Positions 1 to 5,486 are shown, counted from the stretch's first letter. The stretch: DNA of 11,175 nt from RGIG7378 sp964500525 (GCA_964500525.1 CAZCOE010000009.1:1-11175), one strand, 5' to 3'. Numbers and translations are program-made. Notes: generated by a model not told the origin, from the sequence alone.

Positions 1-261
1 AGCGATACGCTTGCGGCCATTACCGGCGCTATTGCGTGGTCATACTATCGTTTCGGTTTTTTTCCGAACGATAGAAAAACTAATAAAAAAGTAGGCAGGA
101 TCTGGCCGGAATCTTGTGATAAGGTCATTACTGAATATGGCATTGACGATCTCTTACCAAACGAATTTGTCGATATAATAGAGCAGTTTGAGATTGCAAG
201 AATGCAACGCGCCGGAACATATGACCGTACAGGCTTTTGCTCACAGATAATCATTGAGTGA
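1..261 (+). CDS. ADP-ribosylglycohydrolase family protein, C-terminal 86 residues (5' end outside window)
   Basis: The reading frame is open from base 1 to a TGA at 259-261, so only the C-terminus is present. The first residues read SDTLAAITGAIAWSYYRFG. This matches the conserved C-terminal metal-binding segment of ADP-ribosylglycohydrolases (DraG/ARH fold), where the Asp and Thr of the D-T motif hold Mg2+ in the active site and a helix of the A-A-x-x-GA type follows. Known members remove ADP-ribose from proteins or small molecules in the cytosol; the substrate here cannot be read. The tail (ESCDKVITEYGIDDLLPNEF and onward) is a plausible helical end. The next gene starts 113 bases later behind its own putative -10 box, so co-transcription is uncertain. 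The family call rests on one motif plus general recognition and is fairly secure. Confidence 0.8.
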   Translation, partial: SDTLAAITGAIAWSYYRFGFFPNDRKTNKKVGRIWPESCDKVITEYGIDDLLPNEFVDIIEQFEIARMQRAGTYDRTGFCSQIIIE

Positions 262-267
262 AAAGAT

Positions 268-348
268 GTCGCTTTTCATGCGACCACTTCCCACGATAAA
301 ATCCGTATAATAAAGTCACAAGGTCAGGACGGACAACCGTCTGCGACC
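268..348 (+). promoter_or_regulatory. Intergenic stretch with putative -10 box and 5' leader hairpin for the VWA gene
   Basis: A perfect TATAAT lies at 306-311, but no good -35 is seen 16-18 bases upstream, so the promoter call is tentative. Downstream, bases 322-348 can fold: GACGG (328-332) pairs with CCGTC (337-341) around an ACAA loop, and GGTC (322-325) pairs with GACC (345-348) outside it. The hairpin ends 13 bases before the GGAGGG ribosome binding site. A weaker GTCGC/GCGAC pair at 268-284 just after the upstream stop has no clear T tract and is a poor terminator. Confidence 0.3.
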
Positions 349-374
349 AAATGATTTTATCGGAGGGTTTTACC

Positions 375-1037
375 ATGAAGAACGAAAACAAAAGCAATAC
401 CACGGAGCTGGTCTTTATCCTCGATCGTAGCGGATCCATGGCCGGTCTTGAAAGTGACACTATCGGCGGCTTCAATTCGCTGATCGAGAAGCAGCGTAGG
501 CAGGACGGCGAATGCTATGTTTCTACCGTGCTGTTCGACAATGTCAGTGAGGTGCTGCACGATCGGGTGAGACTTGCGGACGTGCCTAAGATGACTGAGG
601 CAGACTACACCGTCCGAGGCTGTACTGCGCTGATTGACGCCATCGGCGGCGCGATTCACCATATCGGGAACATACATAAATATGCCCGTCCGGAGGATGT
701 GCCGGCCCATACAATGTTCGTCATCACCACCGACGGAATGGAAAACGCCAGTCATCGGTATTCCAGCGATGAGGTCAAGAAGATGATTGAGCTGCAGAAG
801 GAGAAATATAGCTGGGAGTTCCTGTTCATTGGAGCCAATATCGACTCAGTTGAGACAGCAAAGAACTTCGGCATCGAGAGAAATCGTGCTGTCAATTATC
901 GGGCAGACAAGCAGGGAACTCATGTGCTGTACGACACCGTGTCGGAAACTGTGTGCGCCATGCGTGCCAATATGCCCATAAGCGCCGAATGGGGAAAGAA
1001 GATCGACGAGGACAATAAGAACAGGGGAAAGAACTAA
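375..1037 (+). CDS. von Willebrand factor type A (VWA) domain protein, cytosolic
   Basis: A 220-residue protein made almost wholly of one VWA domain. The metal-ion-dependent adhesion site is complete: D-R-S-G-S at residues 17-21, a Thr in GCTALIDA around residue 84, and the Asp of TTDGMEN at residue 120. VWA domains bind a divalent metal and dock partner proteins, so the likely role is assembly or recruitment rather than catalysis. No signal peptide or membrane segment is visible, so it should be cytosolic; the C-terminus is charged and basic. I chose the ATG at 375 over the in-frame ATG at 351 because GGAGGG (362-367) sits 7 bases before it and no such site precedes 351. It ends 40 bases before a strong terminator. 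The upstream ADP-ribosylglycohydrolase might be a functional neighbour, but the gap and own -10 leave this open. The partner is unknown. Confidence 0.88.
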   Translation: MKNENKSNTTELVFILDRSGSMAGLESDTIGGFNSLIEKQRRQDGECYVSTVLFDNVSEVLHDRVRLADVPKMTEADYTVRGCTALIDAIGGAIHHIGNIHKYARPEDVPAHTMFVITTDGMENASHRYSSDEVKKMIELQKEKYSWEFLFIGANIDSVETAKNFGIERNRAVNYRADKQGTHVLYDTVSETVCAMRANMPISAEWGKKIDEDNKNRGKN

Positions 1038-1073
1038 AATAGTCACGCAGAGCGTCGGAATCGCATAAAAGCT

Positions 1074-1110
1074 GGCAAAAGCAGGTCTTCGGGCCTGCTT
1101 TTTGTTATGC
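1074..1110 (+). repeat. 37-bp direct repeat, left copy (contains the terminator)
   Basis: Bases 1074-1110 are identical over 37 positions to 3097-3133, in the same orientation. The identity covers the whole terminator hairpin and continues through TTGTTATGC. Both copies lie between convergent genes. They bracket an island of about 2 kb carrying the DUF4417, broken toxin-like and immunity-like genes. The identity could reflect recombination, duplication or simply a favoured terminator. Confidence 0.85.
1078..1105 (+). terminator. Rho-independent terminator with UUCG tetraloop after the VWA gene
   Basis: AAAGCAGG (1078-1085) pairs with CCTGCTTT (1094-1101). Inside, a U-G wobble and a C-G pair close a TTCG loop (1088-1091). 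A run of five T (1099-1103) follows the G-C core. The stem is A-rich on its left side, so it may also stop transcription of the convergent minus-strand operon. An identical copy lies at 3101-3128. Confidence 0.85.
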
Positions 1111-1255
1111 AGAGAAAAAAAGCGATCTGTCTGATAAACAGTTCGCCTTACACGCGTGCTAAAGCACTGTGCTTTTCATGCATGTCATTGCAGTCTTAAT
1201 CCTGTGAAGAAAGCGTCCTTTGTTTTTCAAAATGTTAAACGCAATCACGTAGTTT

Positions 1256-1723
1256 TTAGAGTCCACAGGGTGCTGAAAACTTACCTGTTTTCCAGTTTGA
1301 TATTCCGGTTAGTATCCTATCATCCTTTAATGGGCTATAATACGGATTTTCCATCACATTCATAAGCCTGCATTTTGTAAGAATGCTTATTGCAAGTCCA
1401 TCGAACAGTTCTCCGGCATCATCCCAGAATATATCCATGTCTACCATGTAGTAGAGATAGCTAATAAACTCTATGGGATCCGCAATTGGCCGATCGACAA
1501 TCCCATAATAGAAATATAGATTCACAAAATTGATAACATCGGCAGGCGTTGGGCATTTAGAGTGAAGGTGATGCATCAGAACTGGGTAGATATCGTCCCA
1601 GGAAAATTTATCAAACAATTCCCATGACGTCTCCAGATGTTCTTCATGTCCCTCCGGATCAAAAGAATCGTCTGCAAAGCAGCAGTTGAACAGATATTCT
1701 GTATATTCTTCTATCGATTTCAT
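1256..1723 (-). CDS. Putative immunity-type protein, 155 aa, acidic (not a recognised family)
   Basis: I do not recognise a named family. The protein is small, acidic, predicted mostly helical, with many aromatic residues (YFYYGIVD, FISYLYYMVDMDIFWDDAG) and no signal peptide or membrane segment. Such proteins directly behind a toxin gene are typically cytosolic immunity proteins that bind and block the toxin; that is inference from context. The ATG at 1723 follows an AAAGGA-type site about 8 bases upstream and starts 2 bases after the stop of the toxin-like remnant, so the two are coupled. It is the last gene of the minus-strand operon that starts with the DUF4417 gene. Residues NPYYSPLKDDRILTGI near the C-terminus recur as EYNPLKDERIIKIL in the plus-strand remnant ending at 3097. 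It is intact although its presumed partner is broken, as expected if losing the toxin is tolerated but losing immunity first is not. Confidence 0.65.
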   Translation of the reverse strand: MKSIEEYTEYLFNCCFADDSFDPEGHEEHLETSWELFDKFSWDDIYPVLMHHLHSKCPTPADVINFVNLYFYYGIVDRPIADPIEFISYLYYMVDMDIFWDDAGELFDGLAISILTKCRLMNVMENPYYSPLKDDRILTGISNWKTGKFSAPCGL

Positions 1724-1725
1724 AG

Positions 1726-1991
1726 TTATCGTCCTTTCTTTTTCGTAAAGAGAGTAGGTGAAAGTTTGCTGAACGCTTCATTTGCCACCTCCATGGATTT
1801 TGAGTTTGGCTTATAGTGCCCACTTTGATTGTCATATGAAGCTATTTTTCCACCTTGAATGTGCACTATCCCGGCCATCTGCACTTTTGAACGTCCCTTT
1901 CATGCATGCTTTTTTCGACGTGATACGAAGGTGCATATGGTTGCGAACCGCTGCTGCCTCCACCATAGCTGCCGCTTGCTCCGCTTCCCAT
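1726..1991 (-). pseudogene. Decayed MGSG-tagged toxin-like gene: Gly/Ser-rich head and SGHYKPNS tail in different frames
   Basis: Two coding pieces face the operon direction. The head starts at ATG 1991-1989 and reads MGSGASGSYGGGSSGSQPYA, then PSYHVEKSMHERDVQKC, before a TAG at 1868-1866. The tail is open in another frame, roughly from 1887 to a TAA at 1728-1726. It reads KVQMAGIVHIQGGKIASYDN, then QSGHYKPNSKSMEVANEAFS and KLSPTLFTKKKGR. I recall intact Clostridia proteins with an MGSG/SYGG/SQPYA head and a DNxSGHYxP tail separated by a middle domain. Here head and tail abut, so an internal deletion that also shifted the frame is the simplest reading. The start overlaps the DUF4417 stop by one base (TAATG), with AGGGG about 10 bases upstream, and the immunity-like gene follows 2 bases after the tail stop. 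The toxin role is inferred from layout; no catalytic residues remain to test it. Confidence 0.6.
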
Positions 1992-2698
1992 TATTGATCA
2001 CCCCTTTTCACGCGGGTAATCCAGTCTGGATATGCAACGAATCGTGCAGATTTCAGATACGGCCCGAAAACCTTTTCGTTCATGGAACCATAAACTAAAA
2101 CAATTTCTGGTTCTAAAGTCTCCATCATAGCTGCAAGTCCAGCCTCGAAATGGTACTTATCATCACGAGTCCTAAAGCAGCCATAGGAACCAATGGCAAC
2201 AATGCTGTGTTTTTCAACACCGAGAAAAGATGCTCGCTCAGGAAGAAGCTTGGTTGTATAAGTAAGCTCATTCCCCCAACGGATCTGAGGGATTACATAG
2301 ATTCCTTTTCTTTGGAAATAGAAGCCTATTGCTCTATTGCGGTAAATATTGGCAATTTGAACCGCAAGAGGGGCGTTCCGATAAAGCGAACAATCCGGAG
2401 AGATGAACAGTCGGGCATTTTCCGGTGTTATAAGAATCTTCGAACTGAATTCTTCAATGTATTTCTTTGGAGAAATCAGCACATCTGAGAATTCATTATC
2501 CATTTCATAGAAGCCGATTGCAATATGGCTGTTTTCAATTCGGCTCCTTTTGGAAAATGGAACAATATCGGAGGGAATAATAAACTTGTCTGGTTTGCGG
2601 ATTATTGGAATACCAAGGTATCCATCGAAATCAGCGCCAAAAACAAGTTCTGGATTCATTCCATCATCAATAATAGCTTTTCTTTTCAATGTACTCAT
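1991..2698 (-). CDS. DUF4417 domain-containing protein, first gene of the minus-strand island operon
   Basis: The 235-residue product matches the DUF4417 family as I know it. It opens with an acidic FGADFDGYLGIPIIRKPDKF stretch, has SPDCSLYRNAPLAVQIANIY and IGFYFQRKGIYVIPQIRWG in the middle, and ends with IVAIGSYGC, IVLVYGSM and FVAYPDWITRVKRG near the C-terminus. The function of DUF4417 is not established; members occur in mobile and phage-like regions. There is no signal peptide or membrane segment. The start is a choice: GGAGG (2715-2711) directly abuts the ATG at 2710, which is too close, so I prefer the in-frame ATG at 2698, 12 bases from it (protein MSTLKRKAIIDDG). The stop overlaps the ATG of the broken MGSG gene by one base, which implies translational coupling and a shared job. 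No clear promoter is seen in the 70 bases upstream. Confidence 0.78.
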   Translation of the reverse strand: MSTLKRKAIIDDGMNPELVFGADFDGYLGIPIIRKPDKFIIPSDIVPFSKRSRIENSHIAIGFYEMDNEFSDVLISPKKYIEEFSSKILITPENARLFISPDCSLYRNAPLAVQIANIYRNRAIGFYFQRKGIYVIPQIRWGNELTYTTKLLPERASFLGVEKHSIVAIGSYGCFRTRDDKYHFEAGLAAMMETLEPEIVLVYGSMNEKVFGPYLKSARFVAYPDWITRVKRGDQ

Positions 2699-2780
2699 TA
2701 TACCATACATCCTCCTTTAGTCTTGTAATTCTTAATAAAGTAATATAAAACATGTCGTGTATCTCCGATCATAAAAAATA

Positions 2781-2851
2781 CCGCATAGATGTGTGCAGAA
2801 TTTTCCTATCGTTTTGTTAGGAGCGTTCTGCAATGTAGCACATCTATGCGG
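2781..2851. repeat. 71-base imperfect palindrome (long hairpin, MITE-like or terminator-like)
   Basis: The 13-base arms CCGCATAGATGTG (2781-2793) and CACATCTATGCGG (2839-2851) are perfectly complementary. Inside them GCAGAA (2795-2800) pairs with TTCTGC (2826-2831), and TCCTA (2804-2808) pairs with TAGGA (2818-2822). The structure is preceded by an A-rich run (2772-2780) and followed by CTTATTT, so it could act as a bidirectional terminator. A small non-autonomous element is also possible. It lies upstream of the DUF4417 operon. Confidence 0.55.
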
Positions 2852-2866
2852 CTTATTTGCAAGTAA

Positions 2867-3097
2867 CATCATATTCGGTTGTCGGATGTGCTAAGGAGGG
2901 CGTTCACCGCCGATTTCAATCTTAACACCCCTTTTCTCGCGGCACACTTTAGCAATACATTTAAGGGGTGCGTGAGCCGTTCCTCTTGGAGCATTGCACA
3001 AGAATTGTTAAATTTGTATAATGCCACCGCCGAATACAATCCATTAAAGGATGAAAGGATTATCAAAATACTTGCTTCCTACGGACTGTCAATATAG
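2867..3097 (+). pseudogene. 3' remnant of an unknown gene, possibly a second immunity-type gene
   Basis: The plus frame is open from 2867 to a TAG at 3095-3097, but it lacks a convincing start: only a TTG at 2879 without a suitable ribosome binding site. The last part reads WSIAQELLNLYNATAEYNPL followed by KDERIIKILASYGLSI, and looks like a real C-terminus ending right at the terminator. Its NPLKDERI segment matches SPLKDDRI in the 155-aa protein. At DNA level 3041-3060 differs by one base in 20 from the reverse complement of 1314-1333. The 5' half (2879-2990) does not look protein-like and contains an inverted repeat, CACCCCTT (2926-2933) with AAGGGGTG (2963-2970). I read it as a gene tail joined to unrelated sequence. 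A 65-aa ORF on the opposite strand (3066-2869) is the alternative but has no homology I can support. Confidence 0.35.
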
Positions 3098-3133
3098 GCA
3101 AAAGCAGGTCTTCGGGCCTGCTTTTTGTTATGC
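3097..3133 (+). repeat. 37-bp direct repeat, right copy (contains the terminator)
   Basis: Identical to 1074-1110 over all 37 positions. It begins on the last base of the TAG stop of the plus-strand remnant. It also contains the last codons and stop (3128-3130, read on the minus strand) of the DUF4143 gene. After the identical core both copies continue with a similar GAGAA-type stretch. Confidence 0.85.
3101..3128 (+). terminator. Rho-independent terminator with UUCG loop, second copy
   Basis: The same 8-bp stem as at 1078-1101 with the C-UUCG-G closure and five T at 3122-3126. On the minus strand the stem is followed by TTTT, so it should also serve the convergent DUF4143 gene, whose stop is directly adjacent. 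It starts 3 bases after the stop of the plus-strand remnant. Confidence 0.85.
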
Positions 3134-4450
3134 GGAGAAGAACATCACGAAATAAATGGGCAGATAAGTTATCTTGCCGTCGGTTTTTATCGTCCTCTTG
3201 TTGGACAATACAAACGCCTTCTTAATATGGTAATCCTCATTTTTCACAAGGTTGTTGAGTGCGCTGTGAACGGTGTAGTCCTTGCCGGACTTAACCTCTA
3301 CAGGGACAGCAGACAGACTATCGTAGTCATCGATCAGGTAGTCCACCTCTCCCTTGCTGCGGTTGTCGTAGTAGAACAGGTTATGACCGTGTGCTGCCAA
3401 TTCACTGGCCACAACGCTTTCATAAACCGAGCCGAGATTGATACTTCTTTCGTCATCAAGAATGGCACGAATGTTATTGCCGTAGAGAATACCGGTCAGA
3501 ATTCCCACATCATTCAGATACAGCTTCAAAAGATTTTTACCGGCTGATTCAATCAGCGGGAACACCGGATTGGAGATTGCCTGAACATTCAAGGCAATTC
3601 CTGCACTGATCAAATACTCAAACTCATCCTGATAATCTGCAAAGGTCTTTCCCTTTTTCTCCTCAATTCTCTGAGCGATCACTCGTTTCTTTTTGTTTTC
3701 CATATTGGACGGGATCAAGTCGTAAATCCGACGACTCTTCAACTTCCGCTCCACATCGTATTTGCTTGCATCTGCGGCGTAATAATCGTGGATTCCCTTT
3801 TGAATCTCTCGTACTCTCTGAATGTTCTTTGTTTCCAGGTAGACATTGACTGCATCCGGAAGTCCGCCCACAAGCAGATATTTCCTGAACAAGTCCATCA
3901 TCTTGTTGTGCATTGGCTGGTCAAGAGCTTCCATTCCCTCAAATTTTTTGCGTAAAGATGTAATTACAAGGTCATTCATGCCGTTGGCATACAGGAATTC
4001 TTCAAAATCAAGGGGGAACATTCTGACCTTGCGGATGCTTCCCATGGGAATAGATTTGGTTTGGGAAAGCGTTACACCAAGCAGCGAGCCGCTGGCAATA
4101 TAGGTGAACTTGTTATCCTGGGACAAAAACTTCAGCAGTGTAAGCAGATGGGGATATGCCTGAATCTCATCAATGAAAATCAGCGTGTTTTCCTTATCTT
4201 TCATTTTGTCGCCGTGGATCATGCTGACCTGCAGATAGAAATCCTCTACTGATTTGGTTTCTGCAAACAGCTTTGCGCCCAGGGAGTCCTCTACCATATT
4301 GATTTCAATATAGTTGGAGAATAGTTCTTGACCAACATGACGGATAATAAATGTTTTGCCTACCTGACGAGCTCCATCTATCAAAAGAATCTTCGGAGAG
4401 CCGGATTTCAAGTGTTCTTCAATTAAAGACTGGATCTTTCTATAAAGCAT
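3128..4450 (-). CDS. AAA ATPase with DUF4143 C-terminal domain (ATP-binding protein)
   Basis: A 440-residue protein of the AAA_14/DUF4143 family. The N-terminal ATPase has a Walker A motif GARQVGKT (26-33), a Walker B LIFIDE (90-95) followed by IQAYP, and a polar sensor region IASGSLLGV (118-126). The YLLVGGLPDAV segment (191-201) is typical of these proteins. The C-terminal part has GEVDYLI (367-373) and VPVEVKSGK (382-390), resembling a PD-(D/E)xK nuclease core. Family members are common in anaerobes, often in mobile or defence regions; the cellular role is poorly defined. Length is normal, though the C-terminus ends rather abruptly (YFVMFFSA) inside the 37-bp repeat. The start is ATG 4450-4448, with AGAGGTG five bases upstream and a promoter at 4509-4481. 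It is a single-gene unit, convergent with the plus-strand remnant. Confidence 0.88.
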   Translation of the reverse strand: MLYRKIQSLIEEHLKSGSPKILLIDGARQVGKTFIIRHVGQELFSNYIEINMVEDSLGAKLFAETKSVEDFYLQVSMIHGDKMKDKENTLIFIDEIQAYPHLLTLLKFLSQDNKFTYIASGSLLGVTLSQTKSIPMGSIRKVRMFPLDFEEFLYANGMNDLVITSLRKKFEGMEALDQPMHNKMMDLFRKYLLVGGLPDAVNVYLETKNIQRVREIQKGIHDYYAADASKYDVERKLKSRRIYDLIPSNMENKKKRVIAQRIEEKKGKTFADYQDEFEYLISAGIALNVQAISNPVFPLIESAGKNLLKLYLNDVGILTGILYGNNIRAILDDERSINLGSVYESVVASELAAHGHNLFYYDNRSKGEVDYLIDDYDSLSAVPVEVKSGKDYTVHSALNNLVKNEDYHIKKAFVLSNKRTIKTDGKITYLPIYFVMFFSA

Positions 4451-4467
4451 ATAGGCACCTCTGTACT

Positions 4468-4542
4468 ACTTTTCAAGTGTATTATTGCCCATTCTATATG
4501 ACTTTTCAATATGTTTCACAAATAAAATTTGCCACTTTTCAA
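4468..4542 (-). promoter_or_regulatory. Three phased TTGAAAAGT boxes around the DUF4143 promoter (candidate operator)
   Basis: The nine-base sequence TTGAAAAGT occurs on the minus strand at 4542-4534, 4509-4501 and 4476-4468. The spacing is exactly 33 bases each time, about three helical turns. The middle copy supplies the -35, the lower copy overlaps the expected transcription start, and the upper copy sits near -60. This is the geometry of a multi-site operator. A partial copy, ACTTTTC on the plus strand at 4638-4644, is out of phase. Confidence 0.5.
4481..4509 (-). promoter_or_regulatory. Sigma-A type promoter of the DUF4143 gene
   Basis: On the minus strand TTGAAA (4509-4504) and AATAAT (4486-4481) are separated by 17 bases, five of six matches to each consensus hexamer. 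Transcription would start near 4474, giving a leader of about 24 bases with the ribosome binding site AGAGGTG at 4462-4456. Confidence 0.65.
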
Positions 4543-4677
4543 CACTTTATGCGGCTTCCATAGCATCAAAATCGCAGTTTCTGCAAACAAGCTCTGGAAC
4601 GTTACCGCCCACCCTTCCCAATTACACAAAAAACGACACTTTTCGCTATGTTTTAAACACTTATTTTTTCCTGCCTA
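4543..4677. other. Gene-free stretch between the divergent DUF4143 gene and the LiaF operon
   Basis: Bases 4451-4808 hold no credible gene. Outside the DUF4143 promoter and boxes (4468-4542) and the LiaF operon promoter and leader (4678-4808), bases 4543-4677 are AT-rich. I see no strong hairpin, tRNA or ORF with a ribosome binding site in them. The two promoters are divergent and about 170 bases apart. Confidence 0.5.
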
Positions 4678-4686
4678 TGTTATAAT
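4678..4686 (+). promoter_or_regulatory. Extended -10 promoter for the LiaF-like operon
   Basis: TGTTATAAT (4678-4686) is a perfect extended -10 (TG-N-TATAAT). No good -35 lies 16-18 bases upstream, which is normal for this class. Transcription would start near 4693, leaving a leader of about 115 bases before the first gene. I do not see an ECF-type (SigW-like) promoter. Confidence 0.6.
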
Positions 4687-4707
4687 GAAATTCGTCAAGG
4701 AAAACTA

Positions 4708-4755
4708 ATGATGTCAAGGGCATACTTTAGCAAAGGAAATGTCATATCCCTTTGA
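4708..4755 (+). CDS. Possible 15-codon leader peptide ahead of the LiaF-like gene
   Basis: ATGATG at 4708-4713 opens a short frame (MMSRAYFSKGNVISL) ending at TGA 4753-4755, with AAGGA at 4698-4702 five bases upstream of the first ATG. CAAAGG (4731-4736) and CCTTTG (4749-4754) could form a small hairpin at its end. No homology is known; it may be chance. Confidence 0.2.
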   Translation: MMSRAYFSKGNVISL

Positions 4756-4808
4756 GTTCATGATTTACTTGGCCGCGAACTTCTTATTTACAGAAAAGGA
4801 GAAAATAA

Positions 4809-5486
4809 ATGAAAAAGACAGGTACTATACTATGGGGAATCGCATTGGTTGCCATAGGATTAATTTGGGCGCTGAATGTATTTAATATCATACATATTAA
4901 TATTTTCTTTGATGGATGGTGGACGCTGTTTATCATCGTTCCCTGCGCCATCGGCCTATTTACGGAGCACGAGAAGACCGGCAACATTATCGGCATTGTA
5001 ATCGGTGTGTTTTTGCTGCTGTGCTGTCAGGACGTCCTCAACTTCTCAATGCTGTGGAAGCTGCTGGTTCCCACAATCATTGTGATTATCGGTATTAAAA
5101 TGGTGCTTTCCGGGGTGCTGGGCAGCAAGACCAACGATATTATCAAGAAGCTGAGAGCAGAGGGGAAAGAGCCCAAGACAGGCAGTGCCACCTTCTCCGG
5201 CTGCAATCTGAATTACGATAGCGAAGTGTTCGAGGGTGCTGAGCTCTCTGCTGTTTTCGGCAGTGTAGATTGCAATCTTAAGAACGCTATCATCGAGAAT
5301 GACTGCGTAATTCAGGCCACGGCGGTCTTTGGTGGTATTGACATTTTGGTTCCCGACAATGTGAACGTGAAGGTTAACTCCAATAGCATCTTTGGCGGCA
5401 TGTCCAACAGAGTCGCAGGACACAAGGAGGGCCCCACTATCTATGTCAGCGGTACATGCTTGTTCGGAGGCGTTGAAATCAAATGA
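4809..5486 (+). CDS. LiaF-like membrane protein (LiaI/LiaF transmembrane region plus LiaF C-terminal domain)
   Basis: A 225-residue protein with four predicted membrane segments (about 7-26, 37-54, 57-75 and 81-103), a basic linker, and a soluble beta-rich domain (126-225). That domain carries the repeated turn FGSVDC, FGGIDI, FGGMSN and FGGVEI. This is the architecture of LiaF/VraT-type proteins. In Bacillus LiaF inhibits the LiaS histidine kinase of the cell-envelope-stress system until lipid II-active antibiotics appear. No kinase or response regulator lies in this window, so it may act alone or with a kinase elsewhere. The start at 4809 has AAAGGAG seven bases upstream. It is the first gene of a six-gene operon and its TGA overlaps the next ATG (ATGA, 5483-5486). 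The family call is firm; the regulatory role is by analogy. Confidence 0.85.
   Translation: MKKTGTILWGIALVAIGLIWALNVFNIIHINIFFDGWWTLFIIVPCAIGLFTEHEKTGNIIGIVIGVFLLLCCQDVLNFSMLWKLLVPTIIVIIGIKMVLSGVLGSKTNDIIKKLRAEGKEPKTGSATFSGCNLNYDSEVFEGAELSAVFGSVDCNLKNAIIENDCVIQATAVFGGIDILVPDNVNVKVNSNSIFGGMSNRVAGHKEGPTIYVSGTCLFGGVEIK

Noticed and set aside
1156..1167. GTGC-TAAA-GCAC as a regulatory hairpin or terminator.
   Set aside because: Only four base pairs and no T tract follows; likely chance.
1866..1868. UAG in the MGSG gene as a recoded or read-through stop.
   Set aside because: The tail that resembles coding sequence is in a different frame, so reading through the UAG would not reach it; deletion or frameshift explains it better.
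2150..2488. 112-aa plus-strand ORF.
   Set aside because: It lies wholly opposite the DUF4417 gene, has no ribosome binding site and no family resemblance; it is a shadow.
2711..2780. A sigma-A promoter for the DUF4417 operon.
   Set aside because: The stretch is AT-rich with several -10-like hexamers, but none has a recognisable -35 at 16-18 bases, so no specific call is justified.
3125..3547. 140-aa plus-strand ORF opposite the DUF4143 gene.
   Set aside because: Antisense to the conserved C-terminal domain of a well-supported gene.
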